DNA of 64,000 nucleotides from Cyclobacteriaceae bacterium. Its GTDB lineage: Bacteria; Bacteroidota; Bacteroidia; Cytophagales; Cyclobacteriaceae. The stretch covers positions 310,001 to 374,000 of the forward strand of contig JAHBUC010000001.1 of assembly GCA_019638275.1 (NCBI GenBank), given 5' to 3'. Below the pieces are notes generated by a model. That model did not search any database. It saw nothing but the letters and a program-made list of their open reading frames with translations, and was not told the DNA's origin. Shown here in pieces: positions 45,286-54,360 of this stretch (the first letter of the stretch is position 1; each line of letters begins with the position of its first letter). The position numbers were made by a program, and so were the translations under genes.

Positions 45286-46764
45286 ATGGGAAAGGAAATT
45301 CCATCGCGCAGTGAAGATTACTCGCTGTGGTACAATGAGTTAGTAAAAAAGGCCGATCTGGCAGAGCATTCGGATGTGCGGGGGTGTATGGTGATTAAGC
45401 CATACGGATACAGCATCTGGGAAAAGATGCAACAAGCACTTGATAAGATGTTTAAAGACACCGGGCATGTGAATGCGTATTTTCCATTGTTCGTTCCAAA
45501 GAGCATGTTCGAGGCAGAAGAGCAAAATGCGGAAGGTTTTGCCAAAGAATGTGCCATTGTAACGCATTATCGGTTAAAGAATGATCCGAATACAAAAGGA
45601 AAACTGATTGTTGACCCTGAGGCTAAGCTTGAGGAAGAACTGGTGGTGCGCCCAACCAGTGAAGCTATCATCTGGAATACGTATAAAAAATGGATTCAAT
45701 CGTATCGCGACTTACCCATATTGATTAATCAATGGGCAAACGTGGTGCGTTGGGAAATGCGTACACGTTTGTTTTTACGCACAGCAGAATTTCTTTGGCA
45801 GGAAGGTCATACCGCACATGCCACAGCCGATGAAGCCGTGAAGGAGACCATTCAAATGCTGGATGTGTATGCCGCTTTCGCGGAAGCGTTTATGGCGATG
45901 CCAGTAATTAAAGGTAAGAAGTCAGAAGGCGAGAAATTTCCAGGAGCAGTTGATACCTATTGTATTGAGGCGATGATGCAGGATGGAAAAGCCCTACAGG
46001 CTGGAACATCGCACTTCCTCGGACAGAATTTTGCAAATGCTTTCAATGTTCAGTTCACCGGCAAGGACGGCAAGCTTGATTACGTGTGGGGAACATCATG
46101 GGGTGTGAGCACGCGTTTAATGGGTGCGTTGATTATGGCACATTCTGATGATGATGGGTTGGTACTTCCTCCCAAGTTGGCACCGATTCACGTGGTGATC
46201 GTTCCGATTTTCAGAAGCGATGAGGAGTTGACAAAAATTACTTTGAAAGTGGATGAGCTTTCTGCAGCCTTACGTAAGCAAGGACTTTCCGTGAAGTTTG
46301 ATAACCGCGACACGCATAAACCAGGGTTTAAGTTTGCAGAATGGGAATTGAAAGGTGTGCCTGTTCGCCTGGCAATAGGCCCGCGTGATTTGGAAAACGG
46401 AACGGTTGAAGTGGCCAGACGCGATACGAAAGAAAAGCAAGTGATGAAGCTGGAAGAGGTTGTGGCGAAAATTCCTGCCTTGCTGGAGGATATCCAAAAA
46501 AATATTTTTCAAAAGGCTAAGTCATTCCGCGATAACTTAATCACCAACGTTGATTCATTTGATGATTTCAAGCGCGTGCTGGATGAAAAAGGAGGATTTG
46601 TGCTGGCTCATTGGGATGGTACAAAAGAAACGGAGGTGGCTATAAAAGAGCAAACCAAAGCTACCATTCGCTGTATTCCACTGGATGCAGCCAATGAGCA
46701 AGGTGCTTGTGTTTATAGCGGCAAGCCTTCTTCCCGCAGGGTGTTGTTTGCACGCGCGTATTAA
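45286..46764 (+). CDS. proS: Prolyl-tRNA synthetase (short, eukaryote/archaeal-like type)
   Basis: The 492-residue class II synthetase lacks the editing insertion of the long bacterial form and has the archaeal/eukaryotic-type layout usual in Bacteroidota: [48 protein letters not shown] (motif 2 region), [15 protein letters not shown], and an anticodon-binding C-terminal domain. It charges tRNA(Pro). The C-terminal Tyr end (VLFARAY) is typical of this type. Directly downstream, 2 bp past the stop, begins the palindromic repeat at 46767. Confidence 0.95.
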   Translation: MGKEIPSRSEDYSLWYNELVKKADLAEHSDVRGCMVIKPYGYSIWEKMQQALDKMFKDTGHVNAYFPLFVPKSMFEAEEQNAEGFAKECAIVTHYRLKNDPNTKGKLIVDPEAKLEEELVVRPTSEAIIWNTYKKWIQSYRDLPILINQWANVVRWEMRTRLFLRTAEFLWQEGHTAHATADEAVKETIQMLDVYAAFAEAFMAMPVIKGKKSEGEKFPGAVDTYCIEAMMQDGKALQAGTSHFLGQNFANAFNVQFTGKDGKLDYVWGTSWGVSTRLMGALIMAHSDDDGLVLPPKLAPIHVVIVPIFRSDEELTKITLKVDELSAALRKQGLSVKFDNRDTHKPGFKFAEWELKGVPVRLAIGPRDLENGTVEVARRDTKEKQVMKLEEVVAKIPALLEDIQKNIFQKAKSFRDNLITNVDSFDDFKRVLDEKGGFVLAHWDGTKETEVAIKEQTKATIRCIPLDAANEQGACVYSGKPSSRRVLFARAY

Positions 46765-46766
46765 AG

Positions 46767-46894
46767 GCCATCTCAAAATACTATAAAATATCAGGTTGTC
46801 CGCAGGACTCCCTTTGGAGAGCTTGTCGAAACCGGTTTGGTAACTGGAAATAGCCTTCGACAAGCTGACATTTGAAACTGATTTTTGAGATGGC
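46767..46894. repeat. MITE-like palindromic repeat, copy 4, with 12-bp terminal inverted repeats
   Basis: GCCATCTCAAAA (46767-46778) and TTTTGAGATGGC (46883-46894) are perfect 12-bp terminal inverted repeats. Internally GAGCTTGTCGAAACC and AGCCTTCGACAAGCT form inverted arms. Its reverse complement matches 29155-29267 over the ends and core. No transposase is encoded and no target-site duplication is clear. Confidence 0.75.
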
Positions 46895-46960
46895 TTCTAA
46901 GCAGAAATCAGTCAATAAATTAATCGGGTGATTTCGTCACGGAGGTCACCCTTTCTTTTG

Positions 46961-46968
46961 TACTTTTG
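46961..46968 (+). promoter_or_regulatory. NfeD-floA promoter -7 element
   Basis: TACTTTTG, exact TAnnTTTG, 20 bp before the NfeD ATG. No matching -33 TTG at 19-21 bp. Confidence 0.45.
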
Positions 46969-46988
46969 ATTCCTTTCGATTTTACTGA

Positions 46989-47459
46989 ATGATCATGTGG
47001 TTAGCCATTACTGCCTTAATTCTGGCGGGTGTTGTACTGATAATTGTTGAAGTGGTGTTTATTCCGGGCACTACGGTTGTGGGAATATTGGGCCTGGTGT
47101 TTACTGTTATTGGAATAGTAGTAAGCTATGGTGAGTTTGGACCGGAAGGCGGATCATACGTATTGTCAGGCACCGGCTTATTTCTGGCAGCCGCCCTATA
47201 TTATAGTTTTCGAAAGGGTGCCTGGAAAAAATTCTCACTTAAAACCAGCATAGATAGTCGGGTAAACGAAGGCGCCAATGCTGATTTGAAAGTGGGCACG
47301 GAGGGCGTGGCTGTATCGGCTTTGCGACCCATGGGTACAGCCGAATTCGAAGGTAAAATGGTTGAAGTTAAAACCTCAGGCGATTATCTTGCAGCAGGTA
47401 CAGCCGTGAAAGTTGTTCACATTCAACCCAACGATATTTTAGTAGAACCCATTACTTAA
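46989..47459 (+). CDS. NfeD family membrane protein
   Basis: The 156-residue protein has two or three membrane helices (about residues 4-75; VVLIIVEVVFIPGTTVVGILG) and a C-terminal OB-fold domain (VGTEGVAVSALRPMGTAEFEGKMVEVKTSGDYLAAGTAVKV). Short NfeD proteins pair with flotillin-like SPFH proteins in membrane microdomains. floA follows after 12 bp, so the two form one operon, which supports the assignment. Confidence 0.9.
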   Translation: MIMWLAITALILAGVVLIIVEVVFIPGTTVVGILGLVFTVIGIVVSYGEFGPEGGSYVLSGTGLFLAAALYYSFRKGAWKKFSLKTSIDSRVNEGANADLKVGTEGVAVSALRPMGTAEFEGKMVEVKTSGDYLAAGTAVKVVHIQPNDILVEPIT

Positions 47460-47471
47460 ACATAAATCAAT

Positions 47472-48476
47472 ATGGAAGAACTGAGTGGTACCATGCTCCT
47501 TATAGCTGTTTTTGCATCTATAATTCTATTTTTTGTTTTCCTCTATTTCGTTCCGATCAACCTGTGGATTACCGCACTTTTCAGTGGTGTGCGGGTTGGG
47601 TTGTTCGAATTGGTATTCATGCGCATTCGTAAAGTACCGCCCCGGGTTATTGTTGAGTCGTTGATTACAGCAACCAAAGCTGGTTTAAAACTGACTTCAA
47701 CCGAACTGGAAACGCACTACCTGGCCGGTGGTAATGTACCAAACGTAATTCGTGCGCTTATCTCAGCAGAGAAGGCAAATATTCACCTCGATTTCAAACA
47801 AGCCACAGCTATTGACTTGGCTGGTCGCGATGTGTTTCAGGCTGTGCAGATTTCGGTAAACCCGAAAGTGATTACTACACCTAAAGTTGCTGCTGTTGCG
47901 GCTGATGGTATTCAGCTTATCGCCATTGCGCGGGTAACGGTGCGTGCCGCTATTCAACAGTTGGTGGGTGGTGCCGGTGAAGATACCATTCTGGCCCGTG
48001 TAGGTGAAGGTATTGTTACTGCCATTGGTTCAGCAAAATCTCACAAAGAAGTATTGGAGAACCCGGATAAAATTTCAAAAGTTGTTTTATCACGTGGATT
48101 GGATGCCGGCACGGCTTTTCAAATTCTTTCCATTGATATTGCCGATGTAGATGTTGGAGCCAACATTGGTGCAAAACTGCAAATCGATCAGGCGTCAGCC
48201 GACTTAAAAGTAGCCGAAGCAAAAGCTGAAGAGCGCAGAGCGATGGCGGTTGCAGAAGAACAGGAAATGAAAGCAAAAGCACAGGAAGCACGTGCAAAAG
48301 TAATTCTGGCGGAAGCCGAAATTCCAAAAGCTATTGCCGAATCGTTTGTAAAAGGAAACCTGGGTGTAATGGATTATTACCGCATGCAAAACGTTCAGGC
48401 TGACACGGGTATGCGTCAATCGATTTCTGATTCAGGAAAAGGATCAGGTCCGAGCAACGCTCCGAAGAAGGATTAA
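47472..48476 (+). CDS. floA: Flotillin-like protein FloA
   Basis: The 334-residue protein has an N-terminal membrane hairpin (about residues 7-30), an SPFH-type domain with [34 protein letters not shown], and a C-terminal alanine/glutamate-rich coiled coil (about 220-305: [29 protein letters not shown]). It matches the FloA (UPF0365/YqfA) family, which organises functional membrane microdomains. Second gene of the NfeD-floA operon, followed by a terminator. Confidence 0.93.
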   Translation: MEELSGTMLLIAVFASIILFFVFLYFVPINLWITALFSGVRVGLFELVFMRIRKVPPRVIVESLITATKAGLKLTSTELETHYLAGGNVPNVIRALISAEKANIHLDFKQATAIDLAGRDVFQAVQISVNPKVITTPKVAAVAADGIQLIAIARVTVRAAIQQLVGGAGEDTILARVGEGIVTAIGSAKSHKEVLENPDKISKVVLSRGLDAGTAFQILSIDIADVDVGANIGAKLQIDQASADLKVAEAKAEERRAMAVAEEQEMKAKAQEARAKVILAEAEIPKAIAESFVKGNLGVMDYYRMQNVQADTGMRQSISDSGKGSGPSNAPKKD

Positions 48477-48503
48477 TTTTTTACTCAACTGAAAATATTC
48501 ATG

Positions 48504-48537
48504 AAATGCCGGGATTGTATTCCGGCATTTTTATTTT
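48504..48537 (+). terminator. Rho-independent terminator after floA
   Basis: AAATGCCGG (48504-48512) pairs with CCGGCATTT (48522-48530), loop 9 bases, then TTATTTT. It lies 28 bp past the floA stop and just before the stop of the convergent WG-repeat gene. Confidence 0.75.
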
Positions 48538-48544
48538 CATAGTA

Positions 48545-50662
48545 TCAGAATTTCAATTCGAGGTATTCATTCTTCTTTAAAGCAAAGTACACTTGCTTTG
48601 TTTTTTCATAAATCAATACATCATATTGCATTGGAATGGTGCTTATGCCTTGTAAGGTTACCAATCCAAACTTGTCATGTTGTTTAACAATTACATAGCC
48701 GTTCTCAAGGTCTTCTGCGGATTCATATTTCGGTTGCAGTAAAATATTACCGCCATCATCCGCCAGGCCCACCCGGTCTCCACTAAAAATCTTTATCCTG
48801 CCATTTTCCTGAAGTTCTATCTTATCATAGCGAACCTCCAATGCAATTTTTCCGGTATTGTAAATAAGCCCGTATTTGCCATTTTGCCTTACTACTGCGT
48901 AGCCTTTACTAAAAGGAGAGACTTCTTCATAAACGGGCTGTACAACAATTTTATCTTCCTTGCTCAGGTAGCCCCACTTTCCCCTGATTTTTACGGCTGC
49001 CAATCCCTCACTAAAAGGTTGGATACCCTCATACCGGTTTGCAATGCGCAACCGGCCCTGGTCATCAATGAATCCGTAACGTCCGTTTTTTTTGAGTCCG
49101 CGATACCCTTCGCTTGAGGGATATATTTCTTCTGAACGTTCAGCGTGTGGTTGTTCCCGATGGATGATCTGCCCATCAAAATTAATGGTCCATTTGCCAC
49201 CTGATGAAATGGTTTCAATCAGCTTGTCGGCTTCAATGGTAAGCGGGTTGGTGGTAAAGTAAATAATTTCTCCGTTGATTGATTTCAGGAAGGTAAGACT
49301 GCCTGATTTTTCAAAATACCTTTCCGAATTAAGAAGAGAAATGGGATTGGGCTGAGGCGTTATAATCCATCGTTCATCGGTATCGATAATGCCATACTGC
49401 CCCCTGAATTTTACAGCCACCAGATTTTGATGGGTGTCGGCAAGGCTATCAAATGCACACGCTATAATTTCGTTTCCGGTTAAATCAACGCCACCATAAA
49501 AGCCATTCTTTTGTACCGGAAAGAATGTTCCATTGAATTTTCCAATCGATTCGTAAACCTTGGTTGTAAGTGTCGCTCCATTTTTGTTCAACAAACTCCA
49601 GGCGTACTTTCCTTGCACATTTTGAGACACTATAAAATAGTCGCCATCAATAATGATCTGATCAAAGTTTGCGGGTAGCATAACGGAGCCCGCTTTATTA
49701 ATCAGTCCGTTATTTTGGTTGTGACGGAACACAACGTTATCATTTTCAAAATATCCCAGGCTGGTGAAATAAGATGTTGTAATGGGCTTGAAATCTGTGT
49801 CCAGCAATTGGCTACCAAAAGCACTGACCAATTTTAATCGGTCACTTCCTATCGGTACAATTGAATCAGCCTCTACTTCTCTAATGCGTTTATTCTGGGC
49901 GTCAAGAACAAGCCATGAATCTGGCAATTTTGCGCGTATGGAGTTTTCGTTAAGTATAATATCCCGGGAAACCGCTTCTTTTAATATTGAGCCATCGCGG
50001 TTAATCAGACCTTGCTTGCCCTGTTGGTAGATGATGGCCACATTATTGCGAAGTTGAGAAATGCTATCGATTGAAAACGGTGTGATCTGTTTGCCGCTTT
50101 CAGTAAACAGCGCGGTTTTGTTGGCTGTATTCTGCACGGCATACCGTAAACTCCCCAACGGATAAATGTTCTTGTAAACCTGGGGAATTAACAATTTATT
50201 TTCCAGATCGATTAGCCCATATTTCAGTTGCTGTCCATCAAGCGTATACACTACTGCGCGCAACCCGTGTAGGCGTATGCCGGCATACTTGAACGGAATA
50301 ATAATTTTTCCTTTGGTGTCGATACAGCCTGCAGTTATGCGAAATGAAAGCGTTGAACGTTTTGTGGCAATAAGCATATTGCCCTCTGCATGCTCAAGAG
50401 AGAAATAGTCGGGTGAAGTGATGCGCTTGTTTGCGAGACTGATGAGCCCCCATTGATTATTGAGCTTATACCCGGTTGTTTGATCGATTACAGAGAAGGA
50501 GTTATTACTCCAGCCAACGGCTTCATAGGCGGCTGGAATGATAACCTCTCCATTTTCAGACTTAATACCAAAAAGGCCATTCTCTTCAAATACATTGTAA
50601 CGTTCGGCAAACGCTAGTACCGTAAGGGCAACAGCGAAAAAAAATACAAGCACACTTCTCAT
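48545..50662 (-). CDS. Exported WG-repeat protein
   Basis: The 705-residue protein has a signal peptide (MRSVLVFFFAVALTVLAFA) and more than a dozen WG-type repeats of about 40-50 residues, e.g. GLFGIKSENGEVIIPAAYEAV, GRYGFIDDQGRLRIANRYEGI, GKWGYLSKEDKIVVQPVYEEV and GKYGLIYNTGKIALEVRYDKI. The WG-repeat family is common in Bacteroidota, likely as a secreted interaction scaffold; function unknown. ATG 50662 was chosen because the TTG at 50671 lies inside the -7 element. Divergent from the TonB-dependent receptor. Confidence 0.85.
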   Translation of the reverse strand: MRSVLVFFFAVALTVLAFAERYNVFEENGLFGIKSENGEVIIPAAYEAVGWSNNSFSVIDQTTGYKLNNQWGLISLANKRITSPDYFSLEHAEGNMLIATKRSTLSFRITAGCIDTKGKIIIPFKYAGIRLHGLRAVVYTLDGQQLKYGLIDLENKLLIPQVYKNIYPLGSLRYAVQNTANKTALFTESGKQITPFSIDSISQLRNNVAIIYQQGKQGLINRDGSILKEAVSRDIILNENSIRAKLPDSWLVLDAQNKRIREVEADSIVPIGSDRLKLVSAFGSQLLDTDFKPITTSYFTSLGYFENDNVVFRHNQNNGLINKAGSVMLPANFDQIIIDGDYFIVSQNVQGKYAWSLLNKNGATLTTKVYESIGKFNGTFFPVQKNGFYGGVDLTGNEIIACAFDSLADTHQNLVAVKFRGQYGIIDTDERWIITPQPNPISLLNSERYFEKSGSLTFLKSINGEIIYFTTNPLTIEADKLIETISSGGKWTINFDGQIIHREQPHAERSEEIYPSSEGYRGLKKNGRYGFIDDQGRLRIANRYEGIQPFSEGLAAVKIRGKWGYLSKEDKIVVQPVYEEVSPFSKGYAVVRQNGKYGLIYNTGKIALEVRYDKIELQENGRIKIFSGDRVGLADDGGNILLQPKYESAEDLENGYVIVKQHDKFGLVTLQGISTIPMQYDVLIYEKTKQVYFALKKNEYLELKF

Positions 50663-50668
50663 CGGCTT

Positions 50669-50676
50669 CAAATATA
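50669..50676 (-). promoter_or_regulatory. -7 element of the WG-repeat gene, 6 bp from the start codon
   Basis: The minus strand reads TATATTTG, an exact TAnnTTTG, in an ACTATATTTG context identical to that of the divergent receptor gene. Six bases separate it from ATG 50662, so the mRNA is predicted to be leaderless or nearly so. Confidence 0.5.
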
Positions 50677-50763
50677 GTATTTGGCGGCAAACACTTTTAA
50701 TACAACCACATAACCGCTTATCATAAACTAAAAAACTTTAAAAGTGGGGGGTTGTTAACGAAC

Positions 50764-50771
50764 TATATTTG
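50764..50771 (+). promoter_or_regulatory. -7 element of the TonB-dependent receptor gene, 8 bp from the start codon
   Basis: TATATTTG, exact TAnnTTTG, in an ACTATATTTG context. Eight bases separate it from ATG 50780, again predicting a nearly leaderless message. The two -7 elements lie about 87 bp apart, in opposite directions. Confidence 0.5.
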
Positions 50772-50779
50772 CATAACCA

Positions 50780-53227
50780 ATGAGAAAAAATATATACATA
50801 CTCTTGTTTATAGTGGTATTCGGGCATTTTACTAACGCTGTGGCCCAGACTATCACCATTAAGGGTCGTATTTTTGATAAGGAGACCGCTGAACCGATTC
50901 CGTTCGCAACATTTTCACTTTACTCCAGTGATTCAGTTCTCGTTACGGGCGGAATTGCGGATATGAATGGCGCATTTGAAGTAAGCTCAAACACGGGCGC
51001 TTACTATGGCCTGGTTCAGGTGGTGTCATACAGAAATCGTTTTGTTCCTTTAAAGCGATACACACAAGCTGTAACAGATCTTGGAAAGATTGAGCTTGTT
51101 GCCGATGTAAAAACCCTGAGCGAGGTTGTGGTAAGCGCTGAACGATCGCTCATGCAGATGGATCTGGATAAACGTATTTTTAATGTGTCTGAAGACCTGA
51201 GTAATGTGGGAAGAAATGCCGTGGAGATTCTCGACAATCTTCCTTCAATTGTGGTTGATCAGGACGGAGGAGTTTCTTTGCGGGGAAGTCAGAATGTGCG
51301 CATACTGATTGACGGTAAACCCTCCGGGTTGGCTGGTATTTCCAGTACCGATGCGTTGCAGGCCTTGCAAGGCAGTATGATTGAACGTATTGAAGTAGTT
51401 ACGAACCCTTCTGTGCGCTATGAGGCGGAGGGCAATGCCGGTATAATCAACATCATACTTAAAAAGGAGAGGCAAGATGGATTGAATGCAGTTATTGAGG
51501 GCACCGTTGCGCATCCGTTCAATGCCGGAATCAGTACCAACATGAATTTCCGGAAGAAAAAAATAAACTACTTTTTAAACTACAGCTCAAACTACCGTGA
51601 GCGACCAGGCCGTGCCAGTCTGTATCAGGAATTTACACCAGGTGATACCCTTTATTTTACCCGTTCAACACGTGATTTTTTGCGTACCGGGTGGTCACAT
51701 AATTTTCGTGTGGGTACTGATATAACAATCAATGACCGAAACACGCTGACTGCTGCCTTTCTTATTAATGTTGGCGATAATTCAAACCTGACAGATATTA
51801 TCTACCGTGATTATAATGTTTTTGATGAACTCGGTCGAATTGTAGAAAGGTATGACCGCGAGAAAGAAAATGAAAAGAACTTTGAGTACACGTTGAGTTA
51901 CGAAAAACTGTTCAAACAGGAAGGACGAAAGTTGATGTTCTACGGTCAGTATCGTGACAATGTTGAGGTTGAAAATTCTTCTATTTTACAGCGAGCCGTA
52001 TTGAATCCTAATCCAGATGATAACCTGGATAATCCACAACGTTCATACAATGAAGAGGCAGAGCGCAACACATTGCTACAATTAGATTATATCCATCCTT
52101 TTAATGGTGGTAAAGGAAAGTTTGAGGCAGGATATCGTGGGACTTTGCGTCAAATCCAAACGGATTATTCTGTGGAGGAATTCATCAACAATACGGAGTG
52201 GGTAAACTACAGGAACTTCAGTAATACATTTCAATATGATGAGAACATCCAGGCGCTTTATGCTTTAGTGGGCAACCATATGGGAAAAATTTCATACGAA
52301 CTTGGTTTGCGTATGGAGTACACGGATATACGAACGGAATTATTGGATGGCTTAAATCTTGGCGGACTTGAGCCGATTAACAATAAATCGTACATAAACT
52401 TCTTCCCGAGCATTCATACCAACTATCATATCAATAACAACAACTCGGTTCAGGTAAGTTACAGTCGCAGGGTTAGCCGCCCTGGATTTTGGTCATTGAA
52501 CCCGTTCTCTTCTTTTTCTGATGCACGAAACATCCGGATCGGTAATCCTGATATTGACCCCGAGTTTACTGATTCATATGAAACGGGTTATCTGGCAAAT
52601 GGCGATACCCATTCCTTTTATGGCGGTGTATACTATCGCTACACAACCGATGCAACCGAGCGTATTACGCTTCCTCCTGTGAACGACACAACATTCAGTA
52701 AGCCGGTTAACCTGGGCATTGAACGATTTTATGGTGTGGAATTTAACATCAGCAAAGATTTTACAAAGTGGTGGACCGTCAATGGTAATGCGAACTTCTT
52801 CCGTGCAATTACTGAAGGTGAATTTGAAGGGCAGACCTTTGATCGGGATACTTATACCTGGAATTCCCGGGTGAGTAATCGTTTTTCATTAGGCAGAAGA
52901 ACTAATTTACAGGCCACTGTTTTTTACCGGGCGCCTCAACAAACCACACAGGGCAGGAGGGAAGCATTTTATACCTTCGATCTTGGTTTTACCAAGGACA
53001 TCTTTAAAAGCAAGGCTACTTTTTCACTGAATGTACGCGATGTATTCAACACACGAATATTCCGGTCGATAAGTGAAGGAGACGATTTTTATTTTCGAAA
53101 CCGATTCCAGCGGACTTTTACAACCATTACAGCAAGCCTCGTATTCAGAATCAATCAACGGAAGGCGGGAGACAAAGAGAATAAAAATGGGGAACGTGAT
53201 GGATTTGACCAGGATTTTGACAACTAG
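50780..53227 (+). CDS. TonB-dependent outer-membrane receptor (CarboxypepD-reg-like N-domain, plug, beta-barrel)
   Basis: The 815-residue protein has a signal peptide ending AVAQ, a carboxypeptidase-regulatory-like domain (about 24-105; IKGRIFDKETAEPIPFATFSLY), a plug (about 115-225; VEILDNLPSIVVDQDGGVSLRGSQNVRILIDGKPSG, GIINIILKK) and a barrel of the Bacteroidota outer-membrane beta-barrel type (OMP_b-brl_3). No SusD partner is next to it, and the substrate is unknown. Its stop TAG shares bases with the stop of the convergent mocA-like gene (CTAG). Confidence 0.9.
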   Translation: MRKNIYILLFIVVFGHFTNAVAQTITIKGRIFDKETAEPIPFATFSLYSSDSVLVTGGIADMNGAFEVSSNTGAYYGLVQVVSYRNRFVPLKRYTQAVTDLGKIELVADVKTLSEVVVSAERSLMQMDLDKRIFNVSEDLSNVGRNAVEILDNLPSIVVDQDGGVSLRGSQNVRILIDGKPSGLAGISSTDALQALQGSMIERIEVVTNPSVRYEAEGNAGIINIILKKERQDGLNAVIEGTVAHPFNAGISTNMNFRKKKINYFLNYSSNYRERPGRASLYQEFTPGDTLYFTRSTRDFLRTGWSHNFRVGTDITINDRNTLTAAFLINVGDNSNLTDIIYRDYNVFDELGRIVERYDREKENEKNFEYTLSYEKLFKQEGRKLMFYGQYRDNVEVENSSILQRAVLNPNPDDNLDNPQRSYNEEAERNTLLQLDYIHPFNGGKGKFEAGYRGTLRQIQTDYSVEEFINNTEWVNYRNFSNTFQYDENIQALYALVGNHMGKISYELGLRMEYTDIRTELLDGLNLGGLEPINNKSYINFFPSIHTNYHINNNNSVQVSYSRRVSRPGFWSLNPFSSFSDARNIRIGNPDIDPEFTDSYETGYLANGDTHSFYGGVYYRYTTDATERITLPPVNDTTFSKPVNLGIERFYGVEFNISKDFTKWWTVNGNANFFRAITEGEFEGQTFDRDTYTWNSRVSNRFSLGRRTNLQATVFYRAPQQTTQGRREAFYTFDLGFTKDIFKSKATFSLNVRDVFNTRIFRSISEGDDFYFRNRFQRTFTTITASLVFRINQRKAGDKENKNGERDGFDQDFDN

Positions 53228-53847
53228 CGTGTAAGATTTTTGTAGTCAGCAGGCGTATCAATATCAATTGCTCCTTCCGGAAATTCAACTGAAAGCACAC
53301 CCTGGATATTTTTCTCCAGAATTTTTTTAGCTCCTTGTGCATTTTCCAATTCAAGTAGTTCTGCAAACTTATTTTTATCAAATAGTGCGGGCACACCTGT
53401 TGTTGATGCATAGGCTGAAGCAACAATGGGTGCTCCAGATGCTTTATAGCTGCTCACTAACGTATTTAAATGTTCTGTTGTGATGAAGGGCTGATCACAG
53501 ACCAATACAAGAATAGCTTGTGTATGAGCCTGGTTCTCCAGAATGTGCGATACTCCAGCCTTAAGAGAACTGCCCATGCCTTCATGCCAACCAGGATGAT
53601 GCATGATGTCAATGTTTAAATCCTGAATAATTTGCTGATGTTGCGTGGCATTGTGACCAAGTACTACGAAAACACGACTTGTATCAGCATCAAGGGCGGT
53701 TAAAACAGTTTTTCGTAGAAGGGGAACTTCACTAACCTCAAGAAGTTGCTTGGACTGCCCCAAACGAGAAGACGAACCGGCAGCGAGAATAAGTACAGCT
53801 ATTCCATCACCTGATTGCTTCTTGTTTGGTTCATTTCCCACACTCAT
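53224..53847 (-). CDS. MocA-like nucleotidyltransferase (molybdenum cofactor cytidylyl/guanylyltransferase)
   Basis: The 207-residue protein has the NTP-transferase signature LILAAGSSSRLGQSKQLL near the N-terminus, HPGWHEGMGSSLKAGV and VCDQPFITTEHL, matching the MocA/MobA-like family. MocA adds CMP to molybdopterin for enzymes of the xanthine oxidase family. The start overlaps the NTF2-like gene by 4 bp; the operon is xdhC, NTF2-like, this gene. The likely client is the molybdenum hydroxylase at 60.3-62.5 kb. I cannot tell CTP from GTP specificity by eye. Confidence 0.82.
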   Translation of the reverse strand: MSVGNEPNKKQSGDGIAVLILAAGSSSRLGQSKQLLEVSEVPLLRKTVLTALDADTSRVFVVLGHNATQHQQIIQDLNIDIMHHPGWHEGMGSSLKAGVSHILENQAHTQAILVLVCDQPFITTEHLNTLVSSYKASGAPIVASAYASTTGVPALFDKNKFAELLELENAQGAKKILEKNIQGVLSVEFPEGAIDIDTPADYKNLTR

Positions 53848-54350
53848 TCCATTGGTTTGGCTGCCAGAAACATTTCTTCAGTAATAGTTCGGCCCAGGTT
53901 AGAATCTGAATCCACCAGAATTTTCCAAACTCCATTTTCTTTTCTGAGCGTTACATGAAATTGACCGTAACTAACCCGCTTTTCTCCTGAAGGGTTTATG
54001 GATTCATTTTTGAAATACCCCACTTCATACGCCAGGTTTCCGTTACTGATTCTCTCCGTAAACCGGAGTTCAAACGTATAGTTGATTTTATCTTTCTTTA
54101 ACGATTCTTTCCACCCCGGCCAGCCGGCATCCATATTTTTACGGTACTCAGCAAGGCCTAGAATTTTTCCAGCGTTCCGTTCTGCTCTTACCAAATCGGT
54201 TGAATGCAGGGAGGCAAACGTGGCCACATCCTGAGTCATAATGGCTTTGGTAAAAGGTTTCCAAACTTGTTCATTGATTTCTTGTTGTGACGATTGGGCA
54301 AATAACGTTGATGTAAGCCCAATCAGGCACAGGTATGTGAGTTTCTTCAT
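53844..54350 (-). CDS. Exported NTF2/SnoaL-like (DUF4440-type) protein
   Basis: The 168-residue protein has a signal peptide (MKKLTYLCLIGLTSTLFAQ) and an NTF2-like fold: VWKPFTKAIMTQDVATFASLHSTDLVRAE, LAYEVGYFKNES and VTLRKENGVWKILVDSDSN are typical of DUF4440/SnoaL-like domains. The role is unknown; it is exported, unlike its cytoplasmic cofactor-maturation neighbours. Overlaps the next gene by 4 bp and follows xdhC by 10 bp. Confidence 0.78.
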   Translation of the reverse strand: MKKLTYLCLIGLTSTLFAQSSQQEINEQVWKPFTKAIMTQDVATFASLHSTDLVRAERNAGKILGLAEYRKNMDAGWPGWKESLKKDKINYTFELRFTERISNGNLAYEVGYFKNESINPSGEKRVSYGQFHVTLRKENGVWKILVDSDSNLGRTITEEMFLAAKPME

Positions 54351-54360
54351 GTGTGTTGTT

